Shown here piece after piece: positions 1 through 10,356 of a stretch of DNA of 64,000 nt (position 1 is its first letter; the number at the start of each line of letters is the position of its first letter). Below the pieces are notes generated by a model. The model was not told the origin of the DNA and searched no databases. It worked only from the letters and a program-made list of their open reading frames with translations. Source of the DNA: Planctomycetota bacterium (GTDB taxonomy: Bacteria > Planctomycetota > UBA1135 > GCA-002686595); NCBI GenBank assembly GCA_021413885.1, contig JAIOPM010000033.1:30371-94370 (forward strand), read 5' to 3'. The position numbers and the translations under genes were made by a program.

Positions 1-243
1 TCCGGCGAAACCAATCCGGGCGACACGTCCGACGGGTACTACCAGGAGTTCAATCTCGAGCTCCTCGAGCGCGACGAGCACACGCTCGGCGAGATCATCG
101 AAGCGCTCGATCGCATCGACAACGGCACGTTCGGCAACTGCGAGAACTGCCAGAAGCCGATCCTGAAGGAGCGCCTCAAGGCCGTGCCTCACGCCCGCTA
201 CTGCATCGATTGCCAGCGCAAGATCGAGCGCGAAGGCAACTGA
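1..243 (+). CDS. DksA/TraR-family C4 zinc-finger protein, C-terminal part
   Basis: The reading frame is open at the left edge and encodes the last 80 residues of a DksA/TraR-type protein. Visible are the acidic helix ending in a conserved A-L-x-R-I-D-x-G-T-F-G turn, then a C4 zinc finger (CENC, then YCIDC 20-odd residues later) and a basic tail. Family members bind the secondary channel of RNA polymerase or act as general regulators; the N-terminal coiled coil that would separate true DksA from shorter TraR/YbiI-like proteins lies outside the window. It is followed almost directly by lspA, a neighbourhood seen in several phyla. Family assignment is firm; the exact role is not. Confidence 0.88.
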   Translation, partial: SGETNPGDTSDGYYQEFNLELLERDEHTLGEIIEALDRIDNGTFGNCENCQKPILKERLKAVPHARYCIDCQRKIEREGN

Positions 244-254
244 GCGGCACGCGA

Positions 255-845
255 GTGGATTCTCGAGCTCGAGCAGGCGACGCGAGCGCGAGCGACGGCT
301 TCGCGCGGCGGATCCTGACGCGCTTGCCGTGGGTGGCGGCGCTGGTCGCCGCCGATCTCTGGTCGAAGTGGGCAGTGTTCGCGTACATCGACGGGCATCC
401 GGGCGTGTTGACGCTCGACACGCACTTCCATCGGAGATGGGAGATCTTCGGCAACTGGTTCGCGTTCATGCAGTCCGAGAATCCGGGGATGGCGTGGGGA
501 CTCGAGTTCCTCTCGCCGTGGGTTCTCGTCGGTGGGCGGATCGTCGCGTCGATCTTCCTCTTGTGGCTGGTCGCGAAGACGCCGCGCGGGAAACCGTGGC
601 TCGCCGGCGCGTTCGTGCTGATCGCGGCCGGCGCGATCGGCAACCTCTACGACAATCTCTTCCAGCCGCGCGTCGACGGTCGTCCGTTCGGAATGGTGCG
701 CGACTTCATCGACGTCTACTTCACCGGCTTCGATTGGCACTTCCACACGTTCAACGTGGCGGACTCGTGCATCAGCGTCGGCGCCGTGATCCTGTTCGCG
801 ACCGGGCTGTTCGGCAAGGATCCGAAGCCGGCGGACGGACGCTGA
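255..845 (+). CDS. lspA: Lipoprotein signal peptidase II
   Basis: Inner-membrane aspartyl protease that removes signal peptides from diacylated prolipoproteins. The 196-residue product has about four hydrophobic segments and the family blocks: SENPGMAWG, the GNLYDN turn near residue 130, VRDFID with D150 and FNVAD with D170, the last two supplying the catalytic aspartate pair. An in-frame ATG lies upstream at 210, but it would overlap the zinc-finger gene by 34 bases and add a basic non-conserved extension; GTG at 255 starts just after the preceding stop and is preferred. The window encodes at least five likely lipoproteins that would need this enzyme. Confidence 0.93.
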   Translation: MDSRARAGDASASDGFARRILTRLPWVAALVAADLWSKWAVFAYIDGHPGVLTLDTHFHRRWEIFGNWFAFMQSENPGMAWGLEFLSPWVLVGGRIVASIFLLWLVAKTPRGKPWLAGAFVLIAAGAIGNLYDNLFQPRVDGRPFGMVRDFIDVYFTGFDWHFHTFNVADSCISVGAVILFATGLFGKDPKPADGR

Positions 846-849
846 CTCG

Positions 850-879
850 TTGCTCGCGCGGCGTGTGCTCCAGTAGAGT
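850..879 (+). promoter_or_regulatory. Candidate sigma70-type promoter of pyrD, apparently leaderless
   Basis: TTGCTC (850-855) and TAGAGT (874-879) are separated by 18 bases. The pyrD ATG at 886 lies only six bases after the -10 box, so transcription would begin at or within a base or two of the start codon. No ribosome-binding site is visible upstream of the ATG, which fits a leaderless transcript. Judged by eye only. Confidence 0.4.
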
Positions 880-885
880 GCGTCC

Positions 886-1833
886 ATGGCCAGCATGGCG
901 GTGACGGTCGCGGGGTTGGAGCTCGCGAACCCGGTGATGTCCGCGTCGGGGACGTACGGTCACGGCCTGGAGATGCGTCACTTCGCGCCGCTCTCGTCGC
1001 TCGGCGCGTGGGTCAGCAAGACGGTGACGAAGAAGCCGCGGCCCGGCAATCCGCTGCCGCGCATCTGCGAGACCGAGGCGGGCTTCCTGAACTCGATCGG
1101 GCTCGAGAACCGCGGCATCGACGCGTACGTACGCGACGTGTTGCCCGACATGGCGCGCGCCGAGGTCACGGTGATCACCAACATCGGCGGCGAGAGCGTC
1201 GAGGACTTCGCGGAACTCGCCGAACGCCTCGATTCGGAGGCCGCCGTCGCCGCGCTCGAAGTCAACCTCTCGTGCCCGAACGTCCAAGGCGGCAAGTTGC
1301 CGTTCTCGACCAGTCCGGCGATGGCGGAGAGCGTGATGCGCCGCGTGCGCGCCGCGACGAAGAAGCCGATCTTCGCGAAGCTCTCGCCCAACGTCTCCGA
1401 CATCGGCGAGATCGCGCGCGCGGTCGAAGCCGGCGGCGCCGACGGCATCACCGCGATCAACACGTTGCTCGGCATGCGCGTCGATTGGCGCACGCGTCGT
1501 CCGGCGCTCAACACGATCCAAGGCGGCTATTCCGGCATCGCGATCAAGCCGGTCGCGCTGCGCTCTGCGTGGACGTGCGTGCGCGCCGTCAAGATCCCGG
1601 TGATCGGCTGCGGCGGCATAGGCAGTCCCGAGGACGCGTTCGAGTTCCTCGTCGTCGGTTGTCGCGCGGTGCAGTTCGGCACGGCATCGTTCACCGATCC
1701 GTCGCGCATCGCGCACCTCGCGGACGAGATGTCGACGTTGCTCGATCGCGCAGGCTTGGCCGCGGTCACCGACTTGATCGGCACACTGCACGCGTCGGCC
1801 GCGGTCGCCAAGGTCCCGGGCGCGCCTTCCTGA
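886..1833 (+). CDS. pyrD: Dihydroorotate dehydrogenase, class 1 catalytic subunit
   Basis: Oxidises dihydroorotate to orotate in de novo pyrimidine synthesis, using FMN in a TIM barrel. The 315-residue product has the N-terminal NPVMSASGTYG block, the KTVT segment around residue 45, NLSCPN with the class 1 catalytic base C130, FAKLSPN with the FMN-contacting lysine, and the phosphate-binding GCGGI near residue 240. The catalytic cysteine (class 2 enzymes use serine) and the length indicate the cytosolic class 1 type, most like the NAD-linked 1B form. The partner electron-transfer subunit PyrK is not next to it. A second in-frame ATG at 895 is possible. pyrC lies 34 kb away. Confidence 0.93.
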   Translation: MASMAVTVAGLELANPVMSASGTYGHGLEMRHFAPLSSLGAWVSKTVTKKPRPGNPLPRICETEAGFLNSIGLENRGIDAYVRDVLPDMARAEVTVITNIGGESVEDFAELAERLDSEAAVAALEVNLSCPNVQGGKLPFSTSPAMAESVMRRVRAATKKPIFAKLSPNVSDIGEIARAVEAGGADGITAINTLLGMRVDWRTRRPALNTIQGGYSGIAIKPVALRSAWTCVRAVKIPVIGCGGIGSPEDAFEFLVVGCRAVQFGTASFTDPSRIAHLADEMSTLLDRAGLAAVTDLIGTLHASAAVAKVPGAPS

Positions 1834-1858
1834 GCCGCGCGGCTCGCGAGGATTCGGC

Positions 1859-2710
1859 ATGCGTCTCGAGGACATGACCCCGGCTCACGTGCGGCGCGCG
1901 GTGGAGCTCTTCCTCGAACGCGCGTATCCGCCGGATCAGCCCGCGACGCCGAAGGTCACCGCCGCGGTGCTCGAAGGCGCGGTCAACATGGCCGACGTGT
2001 TCGGGCGCATGGAGCACCGCGTGCAGGATCAAGAGGACGGCTCCCTGCGCTTTACCTTGCGTCTCGGCAACGCGCGCTACCCGTTCATGAAGTTCGTCGT
2101 GCAGGAGTATCTCGTCGACGAAGAGTTCTTCTTCTCGGTCGACACGCACGACAACCTCGACGTGCGACCGAACTCGCCCGACTACGCGAAGTTCCAGGCG
2201 CTCAAGGACTACAACCGCGTGCTGCGCGAATCGATCGAACGCGCGTGGCGCGACGCGGACCTGCCGACGCTCGAGGACTTGCGCGCGTTGGTCGAAGGCC
2301 TCGCCGCGGTCGAGCGCGAGGAGAAGAAGACGATGCGCCTGCTGATCGTCGACGACGAGCAGCACGTCTGCGAGGGGCTCGGCGCGTTGCTCCGCGCCCG
2401 CGGCTACGACGTCGAGACCTGCTTCACCGGCGAGGCCGTGCTCGAGCGCATCGCCCACGGCCCGTTGCCCGATCTGGTGTTGCTCGACTACGAGCTCCCG
2501 GGCGTCGACGGCGAGGAGGTGCTCGCGCGCCTGCGCGCCGATCCGCGCACCGCCCATGTGCCGGTGCTGATGGCGACCGCGTCCGAGATCGAACTCTCGC
2601 GTCTGCGCCGGGTCAGCGGCCTGCTCCACAAGCCTTACTCGCGCGAGGTGCTCTTCACGATGATCGCCCAACTGCTCGCCCGCGTCGAACCGCCGCCGCG
2701 CGCCCCTTGA
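1859..2710 (+). CDS. Response regulator with an uncharacterised N-terminal domain
   Basis: Residues 1-150 form a domain I do not recognise: a helical start, then a beta-rich stretch (near 60-105) rich in Phe and acidic residues, then a helix. Residues 159-275 are a CheY-like receiver domain. Visible are the acidic pair D165/D166, the phospho-acceptor D210 in the LLDYELPG block, T240, and K258 in the KPY turn, so it should accept phosphate. This is the reverse of the usual order, in which the receiver comes first and the output domain follows. No histidine kinase lies nearby. The gene starts 25 bases after pyrD and is followed by the secA promoter region. Confidence 0.8.
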   Translation: MRLEDMTPAHVRRAVELFLERAYPPDQPATPKVTAAVLEGAVNMADVFGRMEHRVQDQEDGSLRFTLRLGNARYPFMKFVVQEYLVDEEFFFSVDTHDNLDVRPNSPDYAKFQALKDYNRVLRESIERAWRDADLPTLEDLRALVEGLAAVEREEKKTMRLLIVDDEQHVCEGLGALLRARGYDVETCFTGEAVLERIAHGPLPDLVLLDYELPGVDGEEVLARLRADPRTAHVPVLMATASEIELSRLRRVSGLLHKPYSREVLFTMIAQLLARVEPPPRAP

Positions 2711-2750
2711 AAGCTTTCGAGCGTCGGTCGAGGGTCGTTCCCGCGCGCCG

Positions 2751-2783
2751 CGCTTCCCTCGAATGGGGGGAAGCGGCTAAATA
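2751..2783 (+). promoter_or_regulatory. secA upstream region: hairpin overlapping a candidate promoter
   Basis: A perfect 8-base inverted repeat (CGCTTCCC at 2751-2758, GGGAAGCG at 2768-2775, nine-base loop) sits directly before a TAAATA box at 2778-2783. TTCCCT at 2754-2759 lies 18 bases upstream of that box, so the repeat spans the would-be promoter spacer. It could be an operator or the end of the upstream transcript; no T-run follows it, so a plain intrinsic terminator is less likely. The remaining leader to the secA ATG is about 60 bases. Confidence 0.35.
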
Positions 2784-2846
2784 GTCGGCTCGCTGGAACC
2801 GGCGCGCCTTCCCGTAGGGCGTCCGAACCGCATCACGGACACACCT

Positions 2847-5768
<2,922 letters not shown>

Positions 5769-5802
5769 CCTCGCGCCGCGACGCCGACGCCGAAGGACGG
5801 CG

Positions 5803-7194
5803 ATGACCGAGCGCGGCGAGGTCGACGAGCGCGAACGACGCGCGCCGGATTCGGCGCGAGCGCAAGCCGCGCCGATCCACGGCGATCCGCATCGCGGGCT
5901 CGCGACGGCGGCGCTGCACGGGCTCTACGACCTGCTTTGGTGCCTCGGCATCGTTCTCGGTTCACCGTGGTGGGGGCTGCGCTCGCTCGCCGACGCGCGC
6001 TTCCGCGCGATGGTGGCGGAGCGCTTCACGTGGACGTTGCCGCGCTTCGACGCGACGCGTCCGCGCGTGCTCGTGCACGGCGTTTCGGTCGGCGAAGTGA
6101 AAGGCGCGGCGCCGTTGGTGCGCGGACTGCTCGAGCGCCATCCCGGCCTCGACGTGGTGATCAGCACGACGACCGCGACCGGCCTCGAGGTTGCGCGCAA
6201 GACGTATCCGGGTCTGACGGTCGTTCGCTATCCGATCGACTTGTCGTTGGTGACGCGGCGCTTCCTGCGCGCGCTCGCGCCGCGAGCGGTGGTGTTGGTC
6301 GAGCTCGAGGTCTGGCCGAATTTCCTGCGCTCGTGCAACCGCGCGCGCGCGCCGGTCGCGGTGGTCAACGGCCGGATCACGCCGCGCAGTTTCGAACGGT
6401 ATCGCCTCGTGCGCCACACGCTGCCGCAGTTCGATCGCATCTCGCTCTTCTGCGTGCAGGGCGAGGAGTACGCCGAGCGCTTCCGCGGCCTCGGCGCCGA
6501 GCGCTCGCGCGTGATCGTCACCGGCAACATGAAGGCCGACGGGCTCAAGGTCGGCGCGGTGAAGCCGAGCGCCGAACTCGTGCGCTTGCTCGCGGGCCGC
6601 GCGGGCGCCGGGTTGATCGTCGCGGGTTCGACGCACCGGCCCGAGGAGAAGTTGGTCGCGTCCGCGTGGCTCGCCGGCGCGCGCGACGCACGGCTCGTGC
6701 TCGTGCCGCGGCATCCGGAGCGCGCGACGGAAGTTCTCTCCGACCTCGCGACGCTGGGACTGCGCGGCCAATTGTTCACCAAGTTGCGCAGCGGCGCGGA
6801 AAGCGCCGATCCGAGCCAACCCGCGATCGTCGACACGATCGGCGAACTGGAAGCGGTCTACGCGCTCGCGGACCTCGTTTACGTCGGCGGCTCGCTGGTG
6901 CCGCACGGCGGACAGAACATGCTCGAGCCCGCCGCCCAAGGCCGCGCGGTCGTGTATGGGCCGCACGTCCACAACTTCCTGCAGGAGGCGGCGCTGCTGG
7001 AGAGCGCCGGCGCGAGCCGCCGTGTCGCCGACGGCGCGGAACTCGAGACGGCGTTCCGCGAGCTGCTCGCCGATCCCGCCGCGCGGGCGCGGATGGGGGC
7101 CGCGGGCCTGGAGGTCGTCGCCGCGCAGAAGGGCGCGACCGCGCTGACGCTCGAGGCTTTCGTGTCGCGCTGCCTCGACGTTCGCGCGTCTTGA
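5803..7194 (+). CDS. waaA: 3-deoxy-D-manno-octulosonic acid (Kdo) transferase
   Basis: GT30 inner-membrane glycosyltransferase that adds Kdo from CMP-Kdo to lipid A precursor. After a charged N-terminal extension of about 35 residues, a membrane anchor (residues 37-55) is followed by the family blocks: HGVSVGEV near 92-99, VISTTTATG, ELEVWPNFL, NGRIT, TGNMK, AGSTHRPEE and GGSLVPHGGQNMLEP. The product is 463 residues, longer than the usual 420-430 because of the extension, so the true start may lie further in. Its presence implies that the organism makes lipid A with a Kdo core, consistent with the O-antigen-like exporter later in the window. Confidence 0.95.
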   Translation: MTERGEVDERERRAPDSARAQAAPIHGDPHRGLATAALHGLYDLLWCLGIVLGSPWWGLRSLADARFRAMVAERFTWTLPRFDATRPRVLVHGVSVGEVKGAAPLVRGLLERHPGLDVVISTTTATGLEVARKTYPGLTVVRYPIDLSLVTRRFLRALAPRAVVLVELEVWPNFLRSCNRARAPVAVVNGRITPRSFERYRLVRHTLPQFDRISLFCVQGEEYAERFRGLGAERSRVIVTGNMKADGLKVGAVKPSAELVRLLAGRAGAGLIVAGSTHRPEEKLVASAWLAGARDARLVLVPRHPERATEVLSDLATLGLRGQLFTKLRSGAESADPSQPAIVDTIGELEAVYALADLVYVGGSLVPHGGQNMLEPAAQGRAVVYGPHVHNFLQEAALLESAGASRRVADGAELETAFRELLADPAARARMGAAGLEVVAAQKGATALTLEAFVSRCLDVRAS

Positions 7195-7205
7195 GCCCGC
7201 CCCAC

Positions 7206-7234
7206 TTGGCCGTCCGAGATCGGGCGAGTATGCT
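7206..7234 (+). promoter_or_regulatory. Candidate metK promoter
   Basis: TTGGCC (7206-7211) and TATGCT (7229-7234) are spaced by 17 bases just after the waaA stop. A start near 7241 would give metK an unusually long leader of roughly 125 bases, which holds two hairpins. By-eye call. Confidence 0.4.
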
Positions 7235-7241
7235 TCCCCGT

Positions 7242-7298
7242 GGCCCCTTCCGTCGAAGGGCCGTAGAACCGCGCCGGGAGCCTCCGGCTTGACTTTTC
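7242..7298 (+). promoter_or_regulatory. Structured metK leader, possible attenuator
   Basis: Two hairpins follow each other in the 5' leader of metK. The first pairs GGCCC (7242-7246) with GGGCC (7258-7262). The second pairs GCCGG (7273-7277) with CCGGC (7284-7288) and is followed at once by TTGACTTTT. The second hairpin plus T-rich tail looks like an intrinsic terminator. It could end waaA transcripts or attenuate metK. TTGACT at 7289-7294 could also be a second -35 box, though no convincing -10 follows. I could not match the leader to a known SAM riboswitch class. Confidence 0.3.
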
Positions 7299-7367
7299 GG
7301 GGGCATCGCGCGGATCGTTTCTTCCACCTCGATCCAACTCCGCTACGCCGACAGGACCGCAACTCTC

Positions 7368-8540
7368 ATGGCTCGACATCTGTTCACGTCCGAATCCGTT
7401 TCCATGGGTCACCCCGACAAGGTGTGCGACCAGATCTCGGACGCCGTCCTCGATGCCTGCCTCGCTCAGGATCCGAACTCGCGCGTCGGTTGCGAGACCC
7501 TCGCCACGACCGGGCTCGTCGTCGTCGCCGGCGAGATCACGACCACGGCGAAGGTCGACTACGCGCGGATTGCGCGAGGCGTGCTGCGTCGCATCGGCTA
7601 CACCGACGAAGCGTGCGGCATCAGCGCCGACTCGTGCTGCGTGATGGTCACCGTCGGAACCCAGTCGCCCGACATCTCCCAAGGTGTGACGGAAGGACAG
7701 GGGCTCCACGCCGAGCAAGGCGCCGGCGACCAAGGGATGATGTTCGGCTTCGCGTGCACCGAGACGCCCGAGCTGATGCCGTTCCCGATCCACTACTCGC
7801 ACCGTCTCGTCGAGAAGCTCGCCGAGCTGCGCGAGAAGGGCGTGCTAAAGTGGCTGCGCCCCGACGCGAAGAGTCAAGTCACCGTCGAGTACGAGGACGA
7901 CCGTCCGGTCCGCGTCAACACGGTCGTGATCTCGACCCAGCACGCTCCCGAAGTCGATCACGCGACGATCGTGAAGGAGATCAAGGAGAAGTGCATCAAG
8001 GCCGTGATCCCGGCCAAGTACCTCGACGACAAGACGATCTACCACATCAACCCGACCGGTCGCTTCGTCGTCGGCGGACCCCACGGCGACTGCGGTCTGA
8101 CCGGCCGCAAGATCATCGTCGACACGTACGGCGGCATGGGCCGTCACGGCGGCGGTGCGTTCTCCGGCAAGGATCCGTCGAAGGTCGATCGTTCGGCGGC
8201 CTACGCCTCGCGTTGGGTCGCGAAGAACATCGTCGGCGCGGGCCTCGCGACGCGCTGCGAAGTCCAAGTCTCCTACGCGATCGGCGTCGCGCGTCCGACC
8301 TCGATCCGCGTCGACACGTTCGGCACGGGTAAGGTCGGTGACGACGTCTTGACCGCCGCGGTCGAGAAGGTCTTCGACCTGCGTCCGGCGGCGATCATCC
8401 GCGATCTCAACCTGAAGACGCCGATGTACGAGAAGACCGCGTACCACGGTCACTTCGGCCGGCCGGAGTTCGCGTGGGAGAAGCTCTCCCGCGTCAAGGA
8501 ACTGCAGGAGGCCGTCGCGGCCGTCGCTTCCGCGCGCTGA
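7368..8540 (+). CDS. metK: S-adenosylmethionine synthetase
   Basis: Makes SAM from methionine and ATP. The 390-residue product is of normal length and shows the family signatures: [17 protein letters not shown] at the N-terminus, the [12 protein letters not shown] hexapeptide region and the glycine-rich [15 protein letters not shown] loop that closes over triphosphate. It is monocistronic, with its own leader upstream and a strong terminator after it. The window also encodes SAM consumers: a SAM hydrolase (DUF62) and a methyltransferase. Confidence 0.98.
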   Translation: MARHLFTSESVSMGHPDKVCDQISDAVLDACLAQDPNSRVGCETLATTGLVVVAGEITTTAKVDYARIARGVLRRIGYTDEACGISADSCCVMVTVGTQSPDISQGVTEGQGLHAEQGAGDQGMMFGFACTETPELMPFPIHYSHRLVEKLAELREKGVLKWLRPDAKSQVTVEYEDDRPVRVNTVVISTQHAPEVDHATIVKEIKEKCIKAVIPAKYLDDKTIYHINPTGRFVVGGPHGDCGLTGRKIIVDTYGGMGRHGGGAFSGKDPSKVDRSAAYASRWVAKNIVGAGLATRCEVQVSYAIGVARPTSIRVDTFGTGKVGDDVLTAAVEKVFDLRPAAIIRDLNLKTPMYEKTAYHGHFGRPEFAWEKLSRVKELQEAVAAVASAR

Positions 8541-8566
8541 ACGCCCCGAGAATCGCGAGAATCGAA

Positions 8567-8611
8567 CGCGAGCCCGTTCCGGACCCGTCCGGCGCGGGCT
8601 CGCGGTGTTTT
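8567..8611 (+). terminator. Intrinsic terminator after metK
   Basis: A perfect 10-base stem (CGCGAGCCCG at 8567-8576 with CGGGCTCGCG at 8595-8604) carries an inner 5-base stem (CCGGA at 8579-8583 with TCCGG at 8588-8592) and is followed by TGTTTT at 8606-8611. It lies 26 bases after the metK stop and ends the block of genes before the pilin-like gene. Confidence 0.75.
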
Positions 8612-8714
8612 CCGCGCGGCCGTGTGCGTGACTGACCCCGAGCGATGGGTTAGAACCGCCGACCCTTGGCGCCCGAAGGCCGCATCGAGCCAACGCGCCG
8701 GGCCCATCACGACT

Positions 8715-9359
8715 ATGTTGCGAATCGCACGCTCGTCCGCTCGCGCGGGCTTCACCCTGATCGAGCTTCTCGCCGTGATCCTGATCATCGGGATCCTTGC
8801 GTTCTTCCTGGTGCCGAAGATTCCCGAGGCGATCGACGCCGCGCGCGTCACCGCGTGCAAGGCGAACATGCAGGAGATCAACAAGGGTTTCCTCATGTAC
8901 AAGACGAAGTTCGATCGCGCGCCGCGCGGCACGGGCGTCAAGTTCTTCGCCGAGCTGATCGCGAGCGGCACGTGGGACAACGACAAGTCGAGCGCGAAGC
9001 GCCTGATCTGCCCCGCGGTCGACATCGGCTTCCTCACGGGCATCGCCGACAAGCCCGAAGAGGAGTGGTTCAAGGACCTTTCGATCGTCGACGGCTCGTG
9101 CTCGTCCTACGCCGGCCGCGACTGCGAGCACTACCCGTTCAAGACGTTCCCCGCACCCGGCAGCGAGGCGCTGATCGCCGACGACAACCAGGGCGAGTCG
9201 CCGAACCACCGCACGGCGACGGTCGTGCTCTACGGCCGCGGCGTCGACACGCTCGAGAAGAAAGACGCGCTCGCCGCCGGCCTGATCACCGAGGACGAGT
9301 GGATCCAGGTCGGACCCAACTCGCCGTACAAGGACCTGCAGAAGCTGAGCCTCGATTGA
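8715..9359 (+). CDS. Type II secretion / type IV pilin-like protein with prepilin signal
   Basis: The 214-residue product begins with a short basic leader followed by the class III signal GFTLIELL and about 20 hydrophobic residues. Cleavage would occur after the glycine of AGF, leaving the N-terminal Phe and Glu5 typical of pilins and pseudopilins. The globular part has several cysteines (near CKAN, LICPA, SCSSY, DCEH) and an acidic DNQGES loop, unlike the short glycine/tyrosine domains of classic GspG. Planctomycetes carry many such pilin-signal proteins, often without nearby secretion genes, as here. The ATG at 8715 puts the signal at the correct distance; longer upstream starts would bury it. 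Confidence 0.8.
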   Translation: MLRIARSSARAGFTLIELLAVILIIGILAFFLVPKIPEAIDAARVTACKANMQEINKGFLMYKTKFDRAPRGTGVKFFAELIASGTWDNDKSSAKRLICPAVDIGFLTGIADKPEEEWFKDLSIVDGSCSSYAGRDCEHYPFKTFPAPGSEALIADDNQGESPNHRTATVVLYGRGVDTLEKKDALAAGLITEDEWIQVGPNSPYKDLQKLSLD

Positions 9360-9444
9360 GCCGTCCGGCCGCCCGATTGAGGTTCGGCGCGGCTCGCGTC
9401 CGATAGGGGCTCCGCTCCGTCCAGAACGGCGCAACCTCCGCACC

Positions 9445-10356
9445 ATGCGTCTCCCGGCTCTGCTGCGCGCGCTGCGTCCGCACCAGTGGGTGAATAACAT
9501 CTTCGTCCTCGCGGCGATCGCGTTCTCTCGCGCGGACGTCTCGGCCATCCATCCGTCCGACGGACACGATCTGCGCCAGGCTCTGTTGGCGTTCGCCGCG
9601 TTCTGCCTCGGTGCGAGCGCGATCTACCTCGTCAACGACGTCCTCGACGTCGAATCCGACCGCGCGCACCCGGAGAAGAAGAAGCGACCGATCGCGTCCG
9701 GCGAAGTGTCGGTGCCGACGGCGATCGGGCTCTCGATCGCGTGCGCGGCGTCGTCGCTCGCGCTCGGTTGGTTCGCCGGCGGCGGGACGTGGGCGGTGCT
9801 CGGCATCGTCGCGGTCTACATCGCAATGAACTTCGCGTACAGCGCGTGGCTCAAGCACGTCGTCCTGATCGACGCGTTCTGCATCGCGATCGGGTTCATC
9901 CTGCGCGTCAAGGGCGGCGCGCGCGCGGCGGAGACGTACGTGTCCCACTGGCTGATGCTGTGCACATTCTTCCTCGCGCTGTTCCTCGCGCTGTGCAAGC
10001 GCCGCGCGGAGATCGACTTGCTCGGCGAGCACCGCGGCGAGCACCGTGCGAACTTGCGCGAGTACACCGTCGGCTTCCTCGACCAGATGGTCACCGTCCT
10101 CGCCGCGACGACGATCGTCTGCTACACGATGTACACGGTCTCCGACGACACGGCCAAGAAGTTCGGGGAGTCGAACCTGCTGATCTACAGCGTCCCCTTC
10201 GTCGTGTTCGGCCTCGCGCGCTACATGCTGCTGGTCGAGACGCGGCGCGGCGGCGGGAGTCCGACGAAAGTGCTGCTCGGCGGCGACGTGTTGTTCGTGC
10301 TCAACGCGCTCGCTTGGGCGGGCGTCGTCGGTTTCTCGCTCTACTTCGCTCGCTGA
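9445..10356 (+). CDS. UbiA-family prenyltransferase, decaprenyl-phosphate phosphoribosyltransferase type
   Basis: Integral membrane enzyme of 303 residues with about nine predicted hydrophobic helices. The first Asp-rich motif, NDVLDVESDR (residues 64-73) with HPEKKKRPIASG after it, and the N-terminal RPHQWVNN block match the subgroup that transfers phosphoribose from PRPP to decaprenyl phosphate (Rv3806c-like) better than the quinone or heme branches. In actinobacteria this feeds decaprenyl-phospho-arabinose synthesis; the role in this organism is unknown, and no epimerase partner (DprE1/DprE2-like) lies alongside. Its 3' end overlaps the convergent HEAT lipoprotein gene by 16 bases. Confidence 0.82.
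   Translation: MRLPALLRALRPHQWVNNIFVLAAIAFSRADVSAIHPSDGHDLRQALLAFAAFCLGASAIYLVNDVLDVESDRAHPEKKKRPIASGEVSVPTAIGLSIACAASSLALGWFAGGGTWAVLGIVAVYIAMNFAYSAWLKHVVLIDAFCIAIGFILRVKGGARAAETYVSHWLMLCTFFLALFLALCKRRAEIDLLGEHRGEHRANLREYTVGFLDQMVTVLAATTIVCYTMYTVSDDTAKKFGESNLLIYSVPFVVFGLARYMLLVETRRGGGSPTKVLLGGDVLFVLNALAWAGVVGFSLYFAR

Noticed and set aside
7242..7367. metK leader as a classical SAM riboswitch (SAM-I, II, IV)
   Set aside because: I could not recognise the conserved core of any known class; kept only as a structured leader.
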